Shown here in pieces: positions 35,128-43,612 of a stretch of 64,000 bases of DNA; positions within the stretch are counted from its first letter, which is position 1; each line of letters starts with the position of its first letter. This stretch comes from Paenibacillus dokdonensis (GTDB lineage Bacteria > Bacillota > Bacilli > Paenibacillales > Paenibacillaceae). Both the position numbers and the translations under genes were made by a program. The DNA is taken from NCBI RefSeq assembly GCF_004916975.1, contig NZ_STGQ01000001.1:954993-1018992 (forward strand), written 5' to 3'. Under the pieces are notes generated by a model. The model saw nothing but the letters and a program-made list of their open reading frames with translations. It ran no database searches and was not told where the DNA came from.

Positions 35128-35864
35128 GAACACCGGAGCGCGGAAATGGCGGCTTCTGGAGCATGCTGCGCCAGGGAGGGGTACCATCTGCGATATCATC
35201 CGTAATGGGAGGTACCTCAGCTCAGCAGATGGCCTTTATCCGCTCTCTGATGAGAGAACAGCGCAGACCGGAAACGCTTCATACACCACTGCATAAGCTT
35301 AAAACGGTCATTTTCGACTTGGAGACCACCGGGTTTCATGTTCAGCAAGGGGATGAAATACTATCTATTGGGGCGCTGAAGGCAGACGGCGAATACATCA
35401 TGGAAAAAGAACAATTTTACACGCTGGTTCAAGCCAAACGGCCGGTACCCGGGCATATCACCGAGCTGACAGGCATTACGCAGCCGATGATTGATCAGGC
35501 GCCGCCCCTCATTAGCGGTCTGCATGATTTCATGAATTTTATCGGAGACAGGGTGTTGGTAGCTCATGCCAGTGCGCATGATAAATCATTTCTGAATGCA
35601 GCTCTCTGGAAAACATCCAAGGTTAATCTCAGTCATCGCCTCATTGATACGATGATGATCGCACGATGGCTGGACCCTAACCGTCAGAGCTATTCGCTGG
35701 ACTCGTTGTTGTCAGGGAAGGGCATTCCGATTGAAGGAAGACATCATGCGCTAGAAGATGCGAAGATGACGGCTCAGCTCTGGACTTCATATCTTAAGGA
35801 AATTGCAGAGAGCAGAATGGCCGATACGCTGGGTGATCTATATGCCTGTCTCAGCCATGCTTAA
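35124..35864 (+). CDS. DnaQ-like 3'-5' exonuclease (DEDDh)
   Basis: The 246-residue protein has a DnaQ-type exonuclease domain at about residues 60-235. Exo I is in VIFDLETTGF (D and E), exo II in LVAHASAHDKSF and exo III in HHALEDAKMTA, which gives the DEDDh set. The first 55 residues are an unfamiliar extension (QGGVPSAISSVMGG). Such proteins degrade DNA or RNA from the 3' end. Its ATG overlaps the DUF294 stop codon, so translation is coupled. In proteobacteria DUF294 proteins are also often found next to such exonucleases. Its tail overlaps the opposing M67 gene by 14 bases. Confidence 0.88.
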   Translation: MRTPERGNGGFWSMLRQGGVPSAISSVMGGTSAQQMAFIRSLMREQRRPETLHTPLHKLKTVIFDLETTGFHVQQGDEILSIGALKADGEYIMEKEQFYTLVQAKRPVPGHITELTGITQPMIDQAPPLISGLHDFMNFIGDRVLVAHASAHDKSFLNAALWKTSKVNLSHRLIDTMMIARWLDPNRQSYSLDSLLSGKGIPIEGRHHALEDAKMTAQLWTSYLKEIAESRMADTLGDLYACLSHA

Positions 35865-36306
35865 CCATTGCAGGCTGCAGCGTGTACAGACCATCCATTC
35901 CTTTCAAGATAGAATACCCGTTTAACTGTACTTTCTCATTCGTCTCGTCCGGACTGCCGATCATATAGATCCTGAGCAGATCCGCGAATAGAGGCAGCTG
36001 CTGCAGATCCTCTTCGGAGGGAAAGGGCAGTGAGTGGGGATGGGAATGGAAAAGGCCGATGAGGCCATCACTCCGCAAGCATTCTTTTATCCAATCCTCG
36101 GGATGTAGGACAAAACGGTGCAGCGGGTCAGGCGCTACGTTGCGCATTGGAACGAAGGTATCGATCCGCATGCCGCCCGCTGTAGCTTTACCCCGCAATA
36201 CACCGCAGGCTTCATATGGTAATCGGAGAAACAGATGCTCGGCTATCTGCCTTCCGCACAAGGCGCTGAGCGAAATTTCTTGCCTGGTTCCATGAGGCAC
36301 TGTCAA
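35851..36306 (-). CDS. JAMM/MPN (M67) metallopeptidase
   Basis: The 151-residue protein is a single JAMM domain. The glutamate is in PYEACGVL (near residue 31), and the zinc motif HSHPHSLPFPSEED (His-x-His then Ser and Asp) is near residues 90-104. The family removes ubiquitin-like peptides in eukaryotes; bacterial single-domain members act on sulfur-carrier fusions or siderophore precursors. The partner here is unknown. TTG 36306 has GGGGAG eight bases upstream. It is convergent with the exonuclease gene and overlaps it. Confidence 0.88.
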   Translation of the reverse strand: MTVPHGTRQEISLSALCGRQIAEHLFLRLPYEACGVLRGKATAGGMRIDTFVPMRNVAPDPLHRFVLHPEDWIKECLRSDGLIGLFHSHPHSLPFPSEEDLQQLPLFADLLRIYMIGSPDETNEKVQLNGYSILKGMDGLYTLQPAMVKHG

Positions 36307-36328
36307 CCGTAGTTCTCCCCTCTCGTAT

Positions 36329-36360
36329 GGCCTCTGCTAAGTAGCAGAGGCATTTTTTTT
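36329..36360 (+). terminator. Terminator downstream of the amt operon strand
   Basis: GCCTCTGCT / AGCAGAGGC with an AAGT loop is followed by ATTTTTTTT on the plus strand. No plus-strand gene lies immediately before it; the nearest is the exonuclease gene, 465 bases upstream across the antisense M67 gene. Confidence 0.8.
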
Positions 36361-36464
36361 ATGATTATTCCTGGACGTTACAAAGTCACTGAAATAGATC
36401 TTCGGTGTGTAATTTTCTTTTTATAGGGTTATTTTGTTCTTTTTGCAAATTTCCTGCAAACCAT

Positions 36465-36494
36465 TTGTAAGTTACGGTGAAAAGAGGGTACAAT
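36465..36494 (+). promoter_or_regulatory. Promoter of ResA-like gene
   Basis: TTGTAA (36465-36470) and TACAAT (36489-36494) are 18 bases apart, about 40 bases before the start codon. Confidence 0.55.
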
Positions 36495-36532
36495 ACAGAA
36501 TAGAAACTCTATGAAAAGGAACGAAAACAACT

Positions 36533-37087
36533 ATGAAGCGTAATCTATATATTCTTCTTGGTGTGATCGTATTAATCGGTATCGCGGTTTATCAAAATGC
36601 AGGACCCGGCATCCAGTCGGTATTCCAGCATGAAAAGGCGTTGCCGACGGAGACGGGACCCAAGGCGGGGCTGCTTGCCCCGGCGTTTACAGCACAAGGT
36701 CTGGACGGAAATGATTATCATGTCGGCGGACAGCAGGATAAGGCGATTTTGCTCAATTTTTGGGCGTCGTGGTGTAGTCCATGTCAGCAGGAAGCTCCTG
36801 AGCTGAACGCTCTTGCCGAGAAATATAAAGACAGCCTAAACATCTATGGAGTTAACGTTACCAAATACGATAATAAAAAGAATGCCCAAAAATTTATCGA
36901 AAAGTATAGCCTGAATTTCCCGGTGATGCTGGATCTGAAAGCTGATATTTACGAAACACAGTATAAGGGGATCGCCTTTCCGACCAATGTGCTGATCGAC
37001 AAGCGCGGAGTCGTCCAGGAAGTTGTGCTTGGTATTTTGCCACCCAAAGATTTGGAGAAGAAATTGAAGCATTTGATTAAATCATGA
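36533..37087 (+). CDS. ResA/TlpA-like thiol-disulfide oxidoreductase
   Basis: The 184-residue protein has an N-terminal membrane anchor (residues 5-20) and a thioredoxin fold facing outside. Active-site WASWCSPC puts the cysteines at 81 and 84, and the cis-proline loop is GIAFPTNVLID. ResA-type proteins reduce cysteines of apocytochrome c in cytochrome maturation; StoA-type relatives serve spore cortex. No ccs/res genes are adjacent, so the target is open. Ribosome site AAAGGAACGAAAAC is weak to fair. A terminator follows three bases after the stop. Confidence 0.92.
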   Translation: MKRNLYILLGVIVLIGIAVYQNAGPGIQSVFQHEKALPTETGPKAGLLAPAFTAQGLDGNDYHVGGQQDKAILLNFWASWCSPCQQEAPELNALAEKYKDSLNIYGVNVTKYDNKKNAQKFIEKYSLNFPVMLDLKADIYETQYKGIAFPTNVLIDKRGVVQEVVLGILPPKDLEKKLKHLIKS

Positions 37088-37088
37088 T

Positions 37089-37130
37089 AAAAAACCTCGG
37101 TGTCCTGACAGGACATCCGAGGTTTTTTGA
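37089..37130 (+). terminator. Bidirectional terminator
   Basis: AAAACCTCGGTGTCCT / AGGACATCCGAGGTTTT with A and T runs lies between the ResA-like and cimA genes. Confidence 0.9.
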
Positions 37131-37139
37131 TGTTACTGA

Positions 37140-38765
37140 TTAATGGTTGACGAGACCCCGCTGTTCTGCTGACGGCCCATCCAAGTCTCGTTCATTATTC
37201 AGGATTTGCCCGAGCAGAGCATACCGCATACTGTCCACAAGCGCTTCCCAGCTTGCTTCGATGACATTTTCGGATACCCCGACCGTATTCCAGGAGTTGT
37301 TAATATCGCGTGATTCGATCAATACACGTACTTTGGCCGCTGTTGCGTCCTTTTCGTCCAGCACACGAACCTTGTAGTCCGACAAATGCATTTCCTTAAT
37401 GGTTGGGAAATATTGAACCAGGGCTTTCCGCAGCGCATTATCCAGAGCGTTGACCGGACCGTTGCCCTCAGCAGCAGTGTAGACATTGTTGCCCGCTACA
37501 TTTAACTTCACGAAGGCTTCGGAGACAACCGGTCGCCCAGCTGTTTTTTCAACCAGCATTTTAAAGGATTCGAAAGTAAAGAGCTCTTTCATTTCTTCAC
37601 CAGTTTCGCGCAGCAGCAGCTCCAGGGAGGCATCCGCAGCCTCAAAAGTATAACCTTGATGCTCAAGATCTTTGATCTTGTCAATGACCTTGCGGGACGA
37701 TTCATTTGTGGAGTCGAAGTCCAGACCCATGTCATGTGCCTTGGAAACAATGTTGCTCTGTCCGGCCAGATCCGATACCAGCACCCGCTGCTTGTTGCCA
37801 ACCCACTCAGGAACGATATGCTCGTAGGTTCTGGAATCCCGGAGAATTGCAGATACGTGGATACCGCCTTTATGGGCGAAAGCTGCATTTCCGACATACG
37901 GTTGATTCACCGGCATATTTACGTTTGCAATTTCACTCACATAACGTGCGGTATTGGTCAGCTGCTTCAGGCGTTCTTCGCCGATACACTCATATCCGAG
38001 CTTGAGCTGCAGATTCGGGATGATCGAGCAGAGGTTAGCGTTGCCGCAGCGCTCTCCGTAGCCGTTGATGGTCCCCTGTACCTGACGGGCACCGGCCTGT
38101 ACCGCGCTTAGCGTGTTGGCAACGGCAAGCTCGCAGTCGTTATGGGTGTGTATGCCGAGATTTGCTTGCGGCAGACCTGTATGAAGGGTGGTGACGATGC
38201 CGCTGATTTCATGTGGGAGCGTTCCACCGTTGGTGTCGCACATAACGAGCCAATCCGCTCCGGCTTCATGGGCTTTTTTCAATACGGAGACTGCATACTC
38301 GGGATTGTTTTTGTATCCGTCGAAGAAATGCTCTGCATCAAAAATCACCTCAAGACCCTGCTGCTTCAGATAAGCGATGGAATCATAAATCATAGCCAGA
38401 TTTTCTTCGAGCGTTGTTTGAAGTGCGGTATGCACATGGAAATCCCATGATTTGCCGACCAACGTTGCGGCTTGGGCACCGGACTCGATCATCCGCTTCA
38501 GGTTTGCGTCCTGGTCTGCCTGGCTGTCTTTGCGTCTGGTGCTGCCGAATGCCGTGATTTTGGCGCTGAGTCCGAGCTGCTGCACTCTTTTGAAAAATTC
38601 AATGTCTTTGCTGTTGCTTCCCGGAATCCCACCTTCAATATATTGAACACCAAGATCATCGAGCTTTTTGGCAATTTTGAGTTTATCGTCCGCCGACAAG
38701 CTGACTCCTTCGCCTTGGGTGCCGTCGCGCAGGGTTGTGTCGAAGATGGATATGGACTTAGACAT
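37140..38765 (-). CDS. cimA: Citramalate synthase
   Basis: The 541-residue length and sequence match CimA. The catalytic barrel has FDTTLRDGTQGEGVSLS at the start and the metal site HTHNDCELAVANTLSAV, followed by QVQGTINGYGERCGNANL and AHKGGIHVSA. A LeuA-type dimer/regulatory domain starts at about residue 395. It condenses pyruvate with acetyl-CoA to citramalate, giving 2-oxobutyrate for isoleucine without threonine. GGAGG precedes ATG 38765. No T-box leader was seen upstream, so regulation may be by feedback only. Homocitrate synthase is a less likely alternative. Confidence 0.93.
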   Translation of the reverse strand: MSKSISIFDTTLRDGTQGEGVSLSADDKLKIAKKLDDLGVQYIEGGIPGSNSKDIEFFKRVQQLGLSAKITAFGSTRRKDSQADQDANLKRMIESGAQAATLVGKSWDFHVHTALQTTLEENLAMIYDSIAYLKQQGLEVIFDAEHFFDGYKNNPEYAVSVLKKAHEAGADWLVMCDTNGGTLPHEISGIVTTLHTGLPQANLGIHTHNDCELAVANTLSAVQAGARQVQGTINGYGERCGNANLCSIIPNLQLKLGYECIGEERLKQLTNTARYVSEIANVNMPVNQPYVGNAAFAHKGGIHVSAILRDSRTYEHIVPEWVGNKQRVLVSDLAGQSNIVSKAHDMGLDFDSTNESSRKVIDKIKDLEHQGYTFEAADASLELLLRETGEEMKELFTFESFKMLVEKTAGRPVVSEAFVKLNVAGNNVYTAAEGNGPVNALDNALRKALVQYFPTIKEMHLSDYKVRVLDEKDATAAKVRVLIESRDINNSWNTVGVSENVIEASWEALVDSMRYALLGQILNNERDLDGPSAEQRGLVNH

Positions 38766-38878
38766 GAAGCGTCCTCCTTTGGAAGTCTTTTGAATTCGAT
38801 TATTTATAGTAAATTATTATAGCATTTTTACGCGGGAATGTAACAAAGAATTCCGTGATTTACCGTCATGTTGTTTTC

Positions 38879-38907
38879 TTGACCTCCTTTTCAAGGAACG
38901 TTATGCT
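38879..38907 (+). promoter_or_regulatory. Promoter of dinB
   Basis: TTGACC (38879-38884) and TATGCT (38902-38907) are spaced by 17 bases. No clear LexA box (CGAACN4GTTCG type) overlaps it. Confidence 0.55.
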
Positions 38908-38941
38908 GGAAATAATGAATTTTGCGAAGGTGTGAAGGATA

Positions 38942-40237
38942 ATGAAGACTGACATTGACGCTTATTATCCATCGAACGGCAGGGTCATTTTGCATGTGGA
39001 TATGAATGCATTTTACTGTTCGGTCCATGAGGCGGAAGAGCCGGAAAAATACCGTGGCAAGCCAACGGCGGTGGCTGGAAGCATCGAGCTGCGCAAAGGA
39101 ATCATTGTGACCTGCTCCTATGCTGCCAGGCAGATCGGAATATCCACCGGGATGCATGTGAACCGGGCGCTGAAGCTGTGTCCGGATCTGATCATCATTC
39201 AGCCTGATTTCCATTTATATCGTAAATACTCGTCCGCATTTATGAAAATAGCGTATTCCTATACACCGCTCATGCAGGCAACTTCCATTGATGAATGCTA
39301 CCTGGACATAACCGGTTCGAGGCAGTTCGGCACGCCGCAGCAGATCGCGGAGGAAATCCAGCGGAGAATTGAAGAGGAGCTGGGTTTGCCATGCTCGGTA
39401 GGGATCGCACCCAATAAGCTGCTTGCCAAGATGGCATCGGATATGAAAAAGCCGCGGGGGATCTCCGTCCTTCGAATCCGCGATGTGCCCCGTATATTAT
39501 GGGATCGCCCATGCGGTGAACTGTTTGGCATCGGCGGCAAAACAGCTGAAAAGCTGCGCAAGCTCGGAATCTACACGATCGGGCAGCTGGCAAAAACCGA
39601 GGAAGAGATACTGATCCGTTCTTTCGGTGTAGTCGGTGCTTGGATGAAGCAGGCGGCCAACGGTATCGATCACTCCCCCGTCCTGGAAGAGCGGGAGCAG
39701 AACAAATCGATCGGACATACAACGACGCTTCCGACCGACATTCAGGCGCGTGAGGATGTAAACCGGGTCCTGCTGAATATCAGTGATCAGGTCGCACGGA
39801 GGCTGCGGCGTCAGGAACTTGTAGCGGGTGGGGTACAGATTACGATCCGCACACCGGATATGAAAACCATTACGCGCAGCCATGCGCTGGCTACACCTAC
39901 TGAGAATGCGGCTGATATCTATGAAGAAGCCCGCCGCCTGTATGTGGAGCACTGGAGCTGGGATAAGCCAGTAAGGCTCCTGGGAATTACGCTTCAGCAT
40001 TTGACGCCTAAGAGCGAAGCGGCGATCCAGCTGGATCTTTTCGAATATGAAAAGCATCCCAAAAAGGAGTCATTAACGCAAACGATGGATATGCTCCGCA
40101 ACAAGTTCGGAGAAAATGCAGTGGTCACCGCAGGGATGCTGGGAGATGATCCATCGGTTCTGCTCCGTAATCACAAGGTAAGAGGAACCTCTCTGCAAAT
40201 GGATTTTGTAAACAAAGAAGGCCTTGATCTTCCTTAA
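38942..40237 (+). CDS. dinB: DNA polymerase IV
   Basis: The 431-residue Y-family polymerase has HVDMNAFYCSVHEAE with the first catalytic aspartate, SIDECYLDITG with the second acidic pair, GIAPNKLLAKMASDMKKP, the helix-hairpin-helix FGIGGKTAEKLRKLGI and a little-finger domain. A beta-clamp motif QLDLF is at about residue 363. It copies damaged DNA. The first 14 residues before the catalytic strand are an extension typical of Paenibacillus-like homologues. Damage control is not evident, as no LexA box was found. It is the sole gene of its unit before the ferredoxin gene. Confidence 0.95.
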   Translation: MKTDIDAYYPSNGRVILHVDMNAFYCSVHEAEEPEKYRGKPTAVAGSIELRKGIIVTCSYAARQIGISTGMHVNRALKLCPDLIIIQPDFHLYRKYSSAFMKIAYSYTPLMQATSIDECYLDITGSRQFGTPQQIAEEIQRRIEEELGLPCSVGIAPNKLLAKMASDMKKPRGISVLRIRDVPRILWDRPCGELFGIGGKTAEKLRKLGIYTIGQLAKTEEEILIRSFGVVGAWMKQAANGIDHSPVLEEREQNKSIGHTTTLPTDIQAREDVNRVLLNISDQVARRLRRQELVAGGVQITIRTPDMKTITRSHALATPTENAADIYEEARRLYVEHWSWDKPVRLLGITLQHLTPKSEAAIQLDLFEYEKHPKKESLTQTMDMLRNKFGENAVVTAGMLGDDPSVLLRNHKVRGTSLQMDFVNKEGLDLP

Positions 40238-40272
40238 TCATTCAATATATACAGGCTGAACATGAAATGTAA

Positions 40273-40632
<360 letters not shown>

Positions 40633-40647
40633 AGAGAAACCAAGAAG

Positions 40648-40689
40648 ACATCCTTACATCGGATAGGCCCGATGGAGGATGTTTTTTTG
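40648..40689 (+). terminator. Terminator after ferredoxin gene
   Basis: ACATCCT..CATCGG / CCGATGGAGGATGT with ATAGG loop and seven T. Confidence 0.88.
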
Positions 40690-40743
40690 TTCTTCTTCAA
40701 CCGATATATATAGAAAAAGACAATTGTAATGATGGAGGATCCC

Positions 40744-42171
40744 GTGGCAAATTCGCATTACCTTAAAAAATATGTGCAGATGCACCCGGATAATAAAATG
40801 GGCTGGTATTTGCTTGGCAAGGAATATGAAAAAGCCGGGCAGCACGGCAAGGCGAACTATTGCTTTAATCAATCCGGTGGAATATTCGAGGCGTTCGAAA
40901 CCAGCAAAATGCCTTCGGATATATGGAAAGAGTATGAATCCAAGCTGCTGCAGCAGGTTCAAGATAAAGACCGCAGATCTGTTCGAATTCGCCGTGCTCT
41001 CATCGTATTCATGCTGTTGCTGCTTGCTTTGGTTCCGTCGGTGGATGCGCCGGGCCAGAGCAAGAAGGCAGAAGAGGTTTTGCTTAACAATGATCCGGAA
41101 AGAGCGACTGCGGAAGATCAACAACAGAATGCCGGGAATGAGGGCAGCGGGCATGCAGCGCCGGATGAAGATCTGGTTATGTTTACGGCGGCGCAGGAAG
41201 GCGGCTTTGGAGCAGGTGGTCAGCAGATTGAACCGGGTCCTTTTACCCATACGCAACTTTTGCAGGGGAAGCTTGCTGTACTGGAGCTGAAAAAACAGGG
41301 GAAATGGCTGATGTGGAACCGAGAAATGCCCTTGGGTTATACACTGAAAAATAACGGTCCTGGCGCTTTAGCCTACCAGTCTTATAATCCCAAAACATGC
41401 AATTGCCAGCCTTCGGATGGAAGCAATCTGTCGGGAGCTGCGTTCGCCTGGACGGGGGAACAAGAAGAGCAGGCACTGTTATACAGCGCAATTAAAGCAT
41501 ATAAGAACAATACCGGCGGGTTTCCCGAAAAAATGAGTGATCTGCTTCGCCCATTTCCGGGTAACTGGGTATCGGGTACGACGGAAGGCATGAAGGAAGC
41601 TTTTCAGCCGCTATTGCAGAGAGTCAAGACGGAAGCAGCTGGCCAGGAGCTGCCGGATACGAACGAAGCAGCTGACGGCGCAAAAGGGAAAGGGCCATTT
41701 TCGAAGACATGGGGCAACAGGCCGTTTTTTGAAGAGCCGCTGAAAATTGTCGTGGACAAAAGCAATCACCGGCTGGCAGTTGTCAGCGGGCGTATAATTC
41801 TACGGAATTATAAGGTGGGACTCGGAGGCATACGCACGCCGGAAGGCAATTATGTAATCACAGACAAAGTGATGAATCCGAATGGTCACTCAGACGGGGA
41901 ATTCGGTAGCAGGGGGATGCAGCTTTCCGGAACAAATTATGCCATCCACGGAACAAATGAACCCGCCAGTGTAGGTGCCGACGAGTCCCAGGGCTGCGTA
42001 CGCATGAGTAAAACAGATGTCGAGGAGCTGTTTGACATGGTACCGATGGGAACCCCGGTACTCATTAGTAAAGGGGCTTTGCCTGATGAAGTGCTCGTTC
42101 CGACGGAAAGATTCCATACGAACCGGGAACAGGATCAGACAAACCCCCAAAAGACGTACCACTGGCTGTAA
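40744..42171 (+). CDS. L,D-transpeptidase with helical cytoplasmic head
   Basis: The 475-residue protein has a TPR-like N-terminal region (HPDNKMGWYLLGKEYEKAGQ and KANYCFNQSGGIFEAFE), one membrane helix at about 84-100, a long linker, a second unknown region, then a YkuD domain at about 330-450. Catalytic residues are in YAIHGTNEP and SQGCVRMS. The domain builds 3-3 cross-links or attaches proteins to peptidoglycan outside the cell. GTG 40744 sits five bases after TGGAGG. There is no LysM domain. The cytoplasmic head suggests recruitment by internal partners. It is convergent with a 44-residue gene. Confidence 0.9.
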   Translation: MANSHYLKKYVQMHPDNKMGWYLLGKEYEKAGQHGKANYCFNQSGGIFEAFETSKMPSDIWKEYESKLLQQVQDKDRRSVRIRRALIVFMLLLLALVPSVDAPGQSKKAEEVLLNNDPERATAEDQQQNAGNEGSGHAAPDEDLVMFTAAQEGGFGAGGQQIEPGPFTHTQLLQGKLAVLELKKQGKWLMWNREMPLGYTLKNNGPGALAYQSYNPKTCNCQPSDGSNLSGAAFAWTGEQEEQALLYSAIKAYKNNTGGFPEKMSDLLRPFPGNWVSGTTEGMKEAFQPLLQRVKTEAAGQELPDTNEAADGAKGKGPFSKTWGNRPFFEEPLKIVVDKSNHRLAVVSGRIILRNYKVGLGGIRTPEGNYVITDKVMNPNGHSDGEFGSRGMQLSGTNYAIHGTNEPASVGADESQGCVRMSKTDVEELFDMVPMGTPVLISKGALPDEVLVPTERFHTNREQDQTNPQKTYHWL

Positions 42172-42306
42172 TCAGGTGTTAAAGATAATCAGCACGACAA
42201 TCAGCAGAATGAGAAGCAATAAACTGAGGCCGGACCAAAAAATCGCCTTTCTGTTCACTTCTTCCTTTTTTTGCTGAAGTGTCGGAGGCTTGCGCTTGGT
42301 TGCCAT
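42172..42306 (-). CDS. Small single-helix membrane protein, unknown
   Basis: The 44-residue product has a basic head (MATKRKPPTLQQKKEEVNRK) and one hydrophobic helix (AIFWSGLSLLLLILLIVVLI). AGAGGG lies nine bases upstream of ATG 42306. Its last base abuts the stop codon of the L,D-transpeptidase gene on the other strand. Such short positively charged membrane peptides are often missed. No family recognised. Confidence 0.6.
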   Translation of the reverse strand: MATKRKPPTLQQKKEEVNRKAIFWSGLSLLLLILLIVVLIIFNT

Positions 42307-42493
42307 AGAGTTCAACCCTCTTTCTATCAAATTCAGTGGATACCTCAATTGTAATGGGTTTATCCCTAAAATACCAGCAGGACAAGGGAAAGAAACACGT
42401 ACCAGGACAAGGTAAAAAACTTTCCTTTTACACCGGAAAAGGATAAACTTAAGGATAGAGAACACAACTGTGGATAGAGAGGAAGAGTATCAA

Positions 42494-43588
42494 GTGCTGT
42501 ACCGAAATGTGGCAAAACCGTTTTTCTTTAAGATGGACCCGGAAAAAGCGCACCATATGGTGATCGGAGGTTTACATACAGCCGGATCCCTGCCGGGAGG
42601 CTCCAGCCTCTTGCAGAGTATGTACGGCGTGAGCGAAACGCCGGATCTGGCAGTCGATTTATTCGGACTTCATTTTCCAACCCCCGTTGGATTGGCGGCA
42701 GGACTGGATAAAAACGCGGCAGCGGTTGAAGGCTTTTCCTCTATCGGATTCGGATTCATGGAAGTTGGGACCGTCACACCGAAGGGACAACCCGGTAACG
42801 ACCAGCCCCGCTTATTTCGTCTGCCTCCGGATGAGGCACTATTAAACCGGATGGGCTTTAACAATGAAGGCGCGGAAGCTATGGCACAGAAGCTGTCCCG
42901 GCTGAAATCAAGATCCATTCCTGTGGCTGTCAATATCGGAAAAAACAAAGTGACTCCCAACGAGGAAGCTTATAACGATTATCTGGAATGCATCCGGAAG
43001 CTGTATCCTTACGGCGATTTTTTTGTCGTCAATATTAGCTCGCCGAATACCCCGGATTTAAGGAATTTGCAGTATGGCAGCGAGCTTTCCTCGCTGATCG
43101 CGCATATCATGAATGAGATGCGGCAACAGGCCCGAATACATGGTGAATCCAAGCATATTCTGGTTAAAATTGCTCCGGATGTAAGCAATGAGGAGCTTGA
43201 GATGATGATAGATGCCCTTTCTGCGAGCGGGATTTCTGGAATTATCGCTACGAATACAACGATTGGTAGGGATGGCCTAACCCACCCGAATAAGAAGGAA
43301 ACAGGTGGAATCAGCGGCAGGCCGCTGCGGGCACGATCGACGGAGGTTGTTTCCCGTGTATACAAACAGACCGGCGGGAGGCTGCCGATCATCGGATCCG
43401 GGGGCATATTCACCGCTGAGGATGCTTACGAGAAAATTCGGGCCGGAGCAAGCCTGGTCGAAATTTATACAGCACTTATATACGAAGGGCCCGAAGTGAA
43501 CCGCCGGCTTCATGCCGGCCTCAGGGAGCTTCTGCGCCGTGACGGATTAACACATATTTCCGAAGCCGTAGGGGCTGACCATCGCTGA
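42494..43588 (+). CDS. pyrD: Dihydroorotate dehydrogenase (quinone), class 2
   Basis: The 364-residue protein is a class 2 PyrD, membrane-associated and quinone-linked. An N-terminal helical stretch (LYRNVAKPFFFKMDPEKAHH) binds the membrane. The flavin barrel has PVGLAAGLDKNA, FGFMEVGTVTPKGQPGN and NISSPNTPDLRN with the catalytic serine, then ATNTTI and the FMN phosphate site GSGGIFTAEDAYEKI. GTG 42494 is preferred, with AGAGGAAG eight bases upstream; GTG 42470 is the alternative. Class 2 enzymes in Firmicutes are less common than the NAD-linked class 1B of the pyr operon. Confidence 0.94.
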   Translation: MLYRNVAKPFFFKMDPEKAHHMVIGGLHTAGSLPGGSSLLQSMYGVSETPDLAVDLFGLHFPTPVGLAAGLDKNAAAVEGFSSIGFGFMEVGTVTPKGQPGNDQPRLFRLPPDEALLNRMGFNNEGAEAMAQKLSRLKSRSIPVAVNIGKNKVTPNEEAYNDYLECIRKLYPYGDFFVVNISSPNTPDLRNLQYGSELSSLIAHIMNEMRQQARIHGESKHILVKIAPDVSNEELEMMIDALSASGISGIIATNTTIGRDGLTHPNKKETGGISGRPLRARSTEVVSRVYKQTGGRLPIIGSGGIFTAEDAYEKIRAGASLVEIYTALIYEGPEVNRRLHAGLRELLRRDGLTHISEAVGADHR

Positions 43589-43612
43589 GGGTGACAGACA
43601 GGAGGCATGTGA

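Noticed and set aside
38766..38941. A T-box or leader attenuator before cimA
   Set aside because: No T-box core (AGGGTGG...ACCGCG) or antiterminator hairpin was found.
38860..38942. A LexA box at dinB
   Set aside because: GGAACGTTATG resembles half of a site but has no proper inverted partner.
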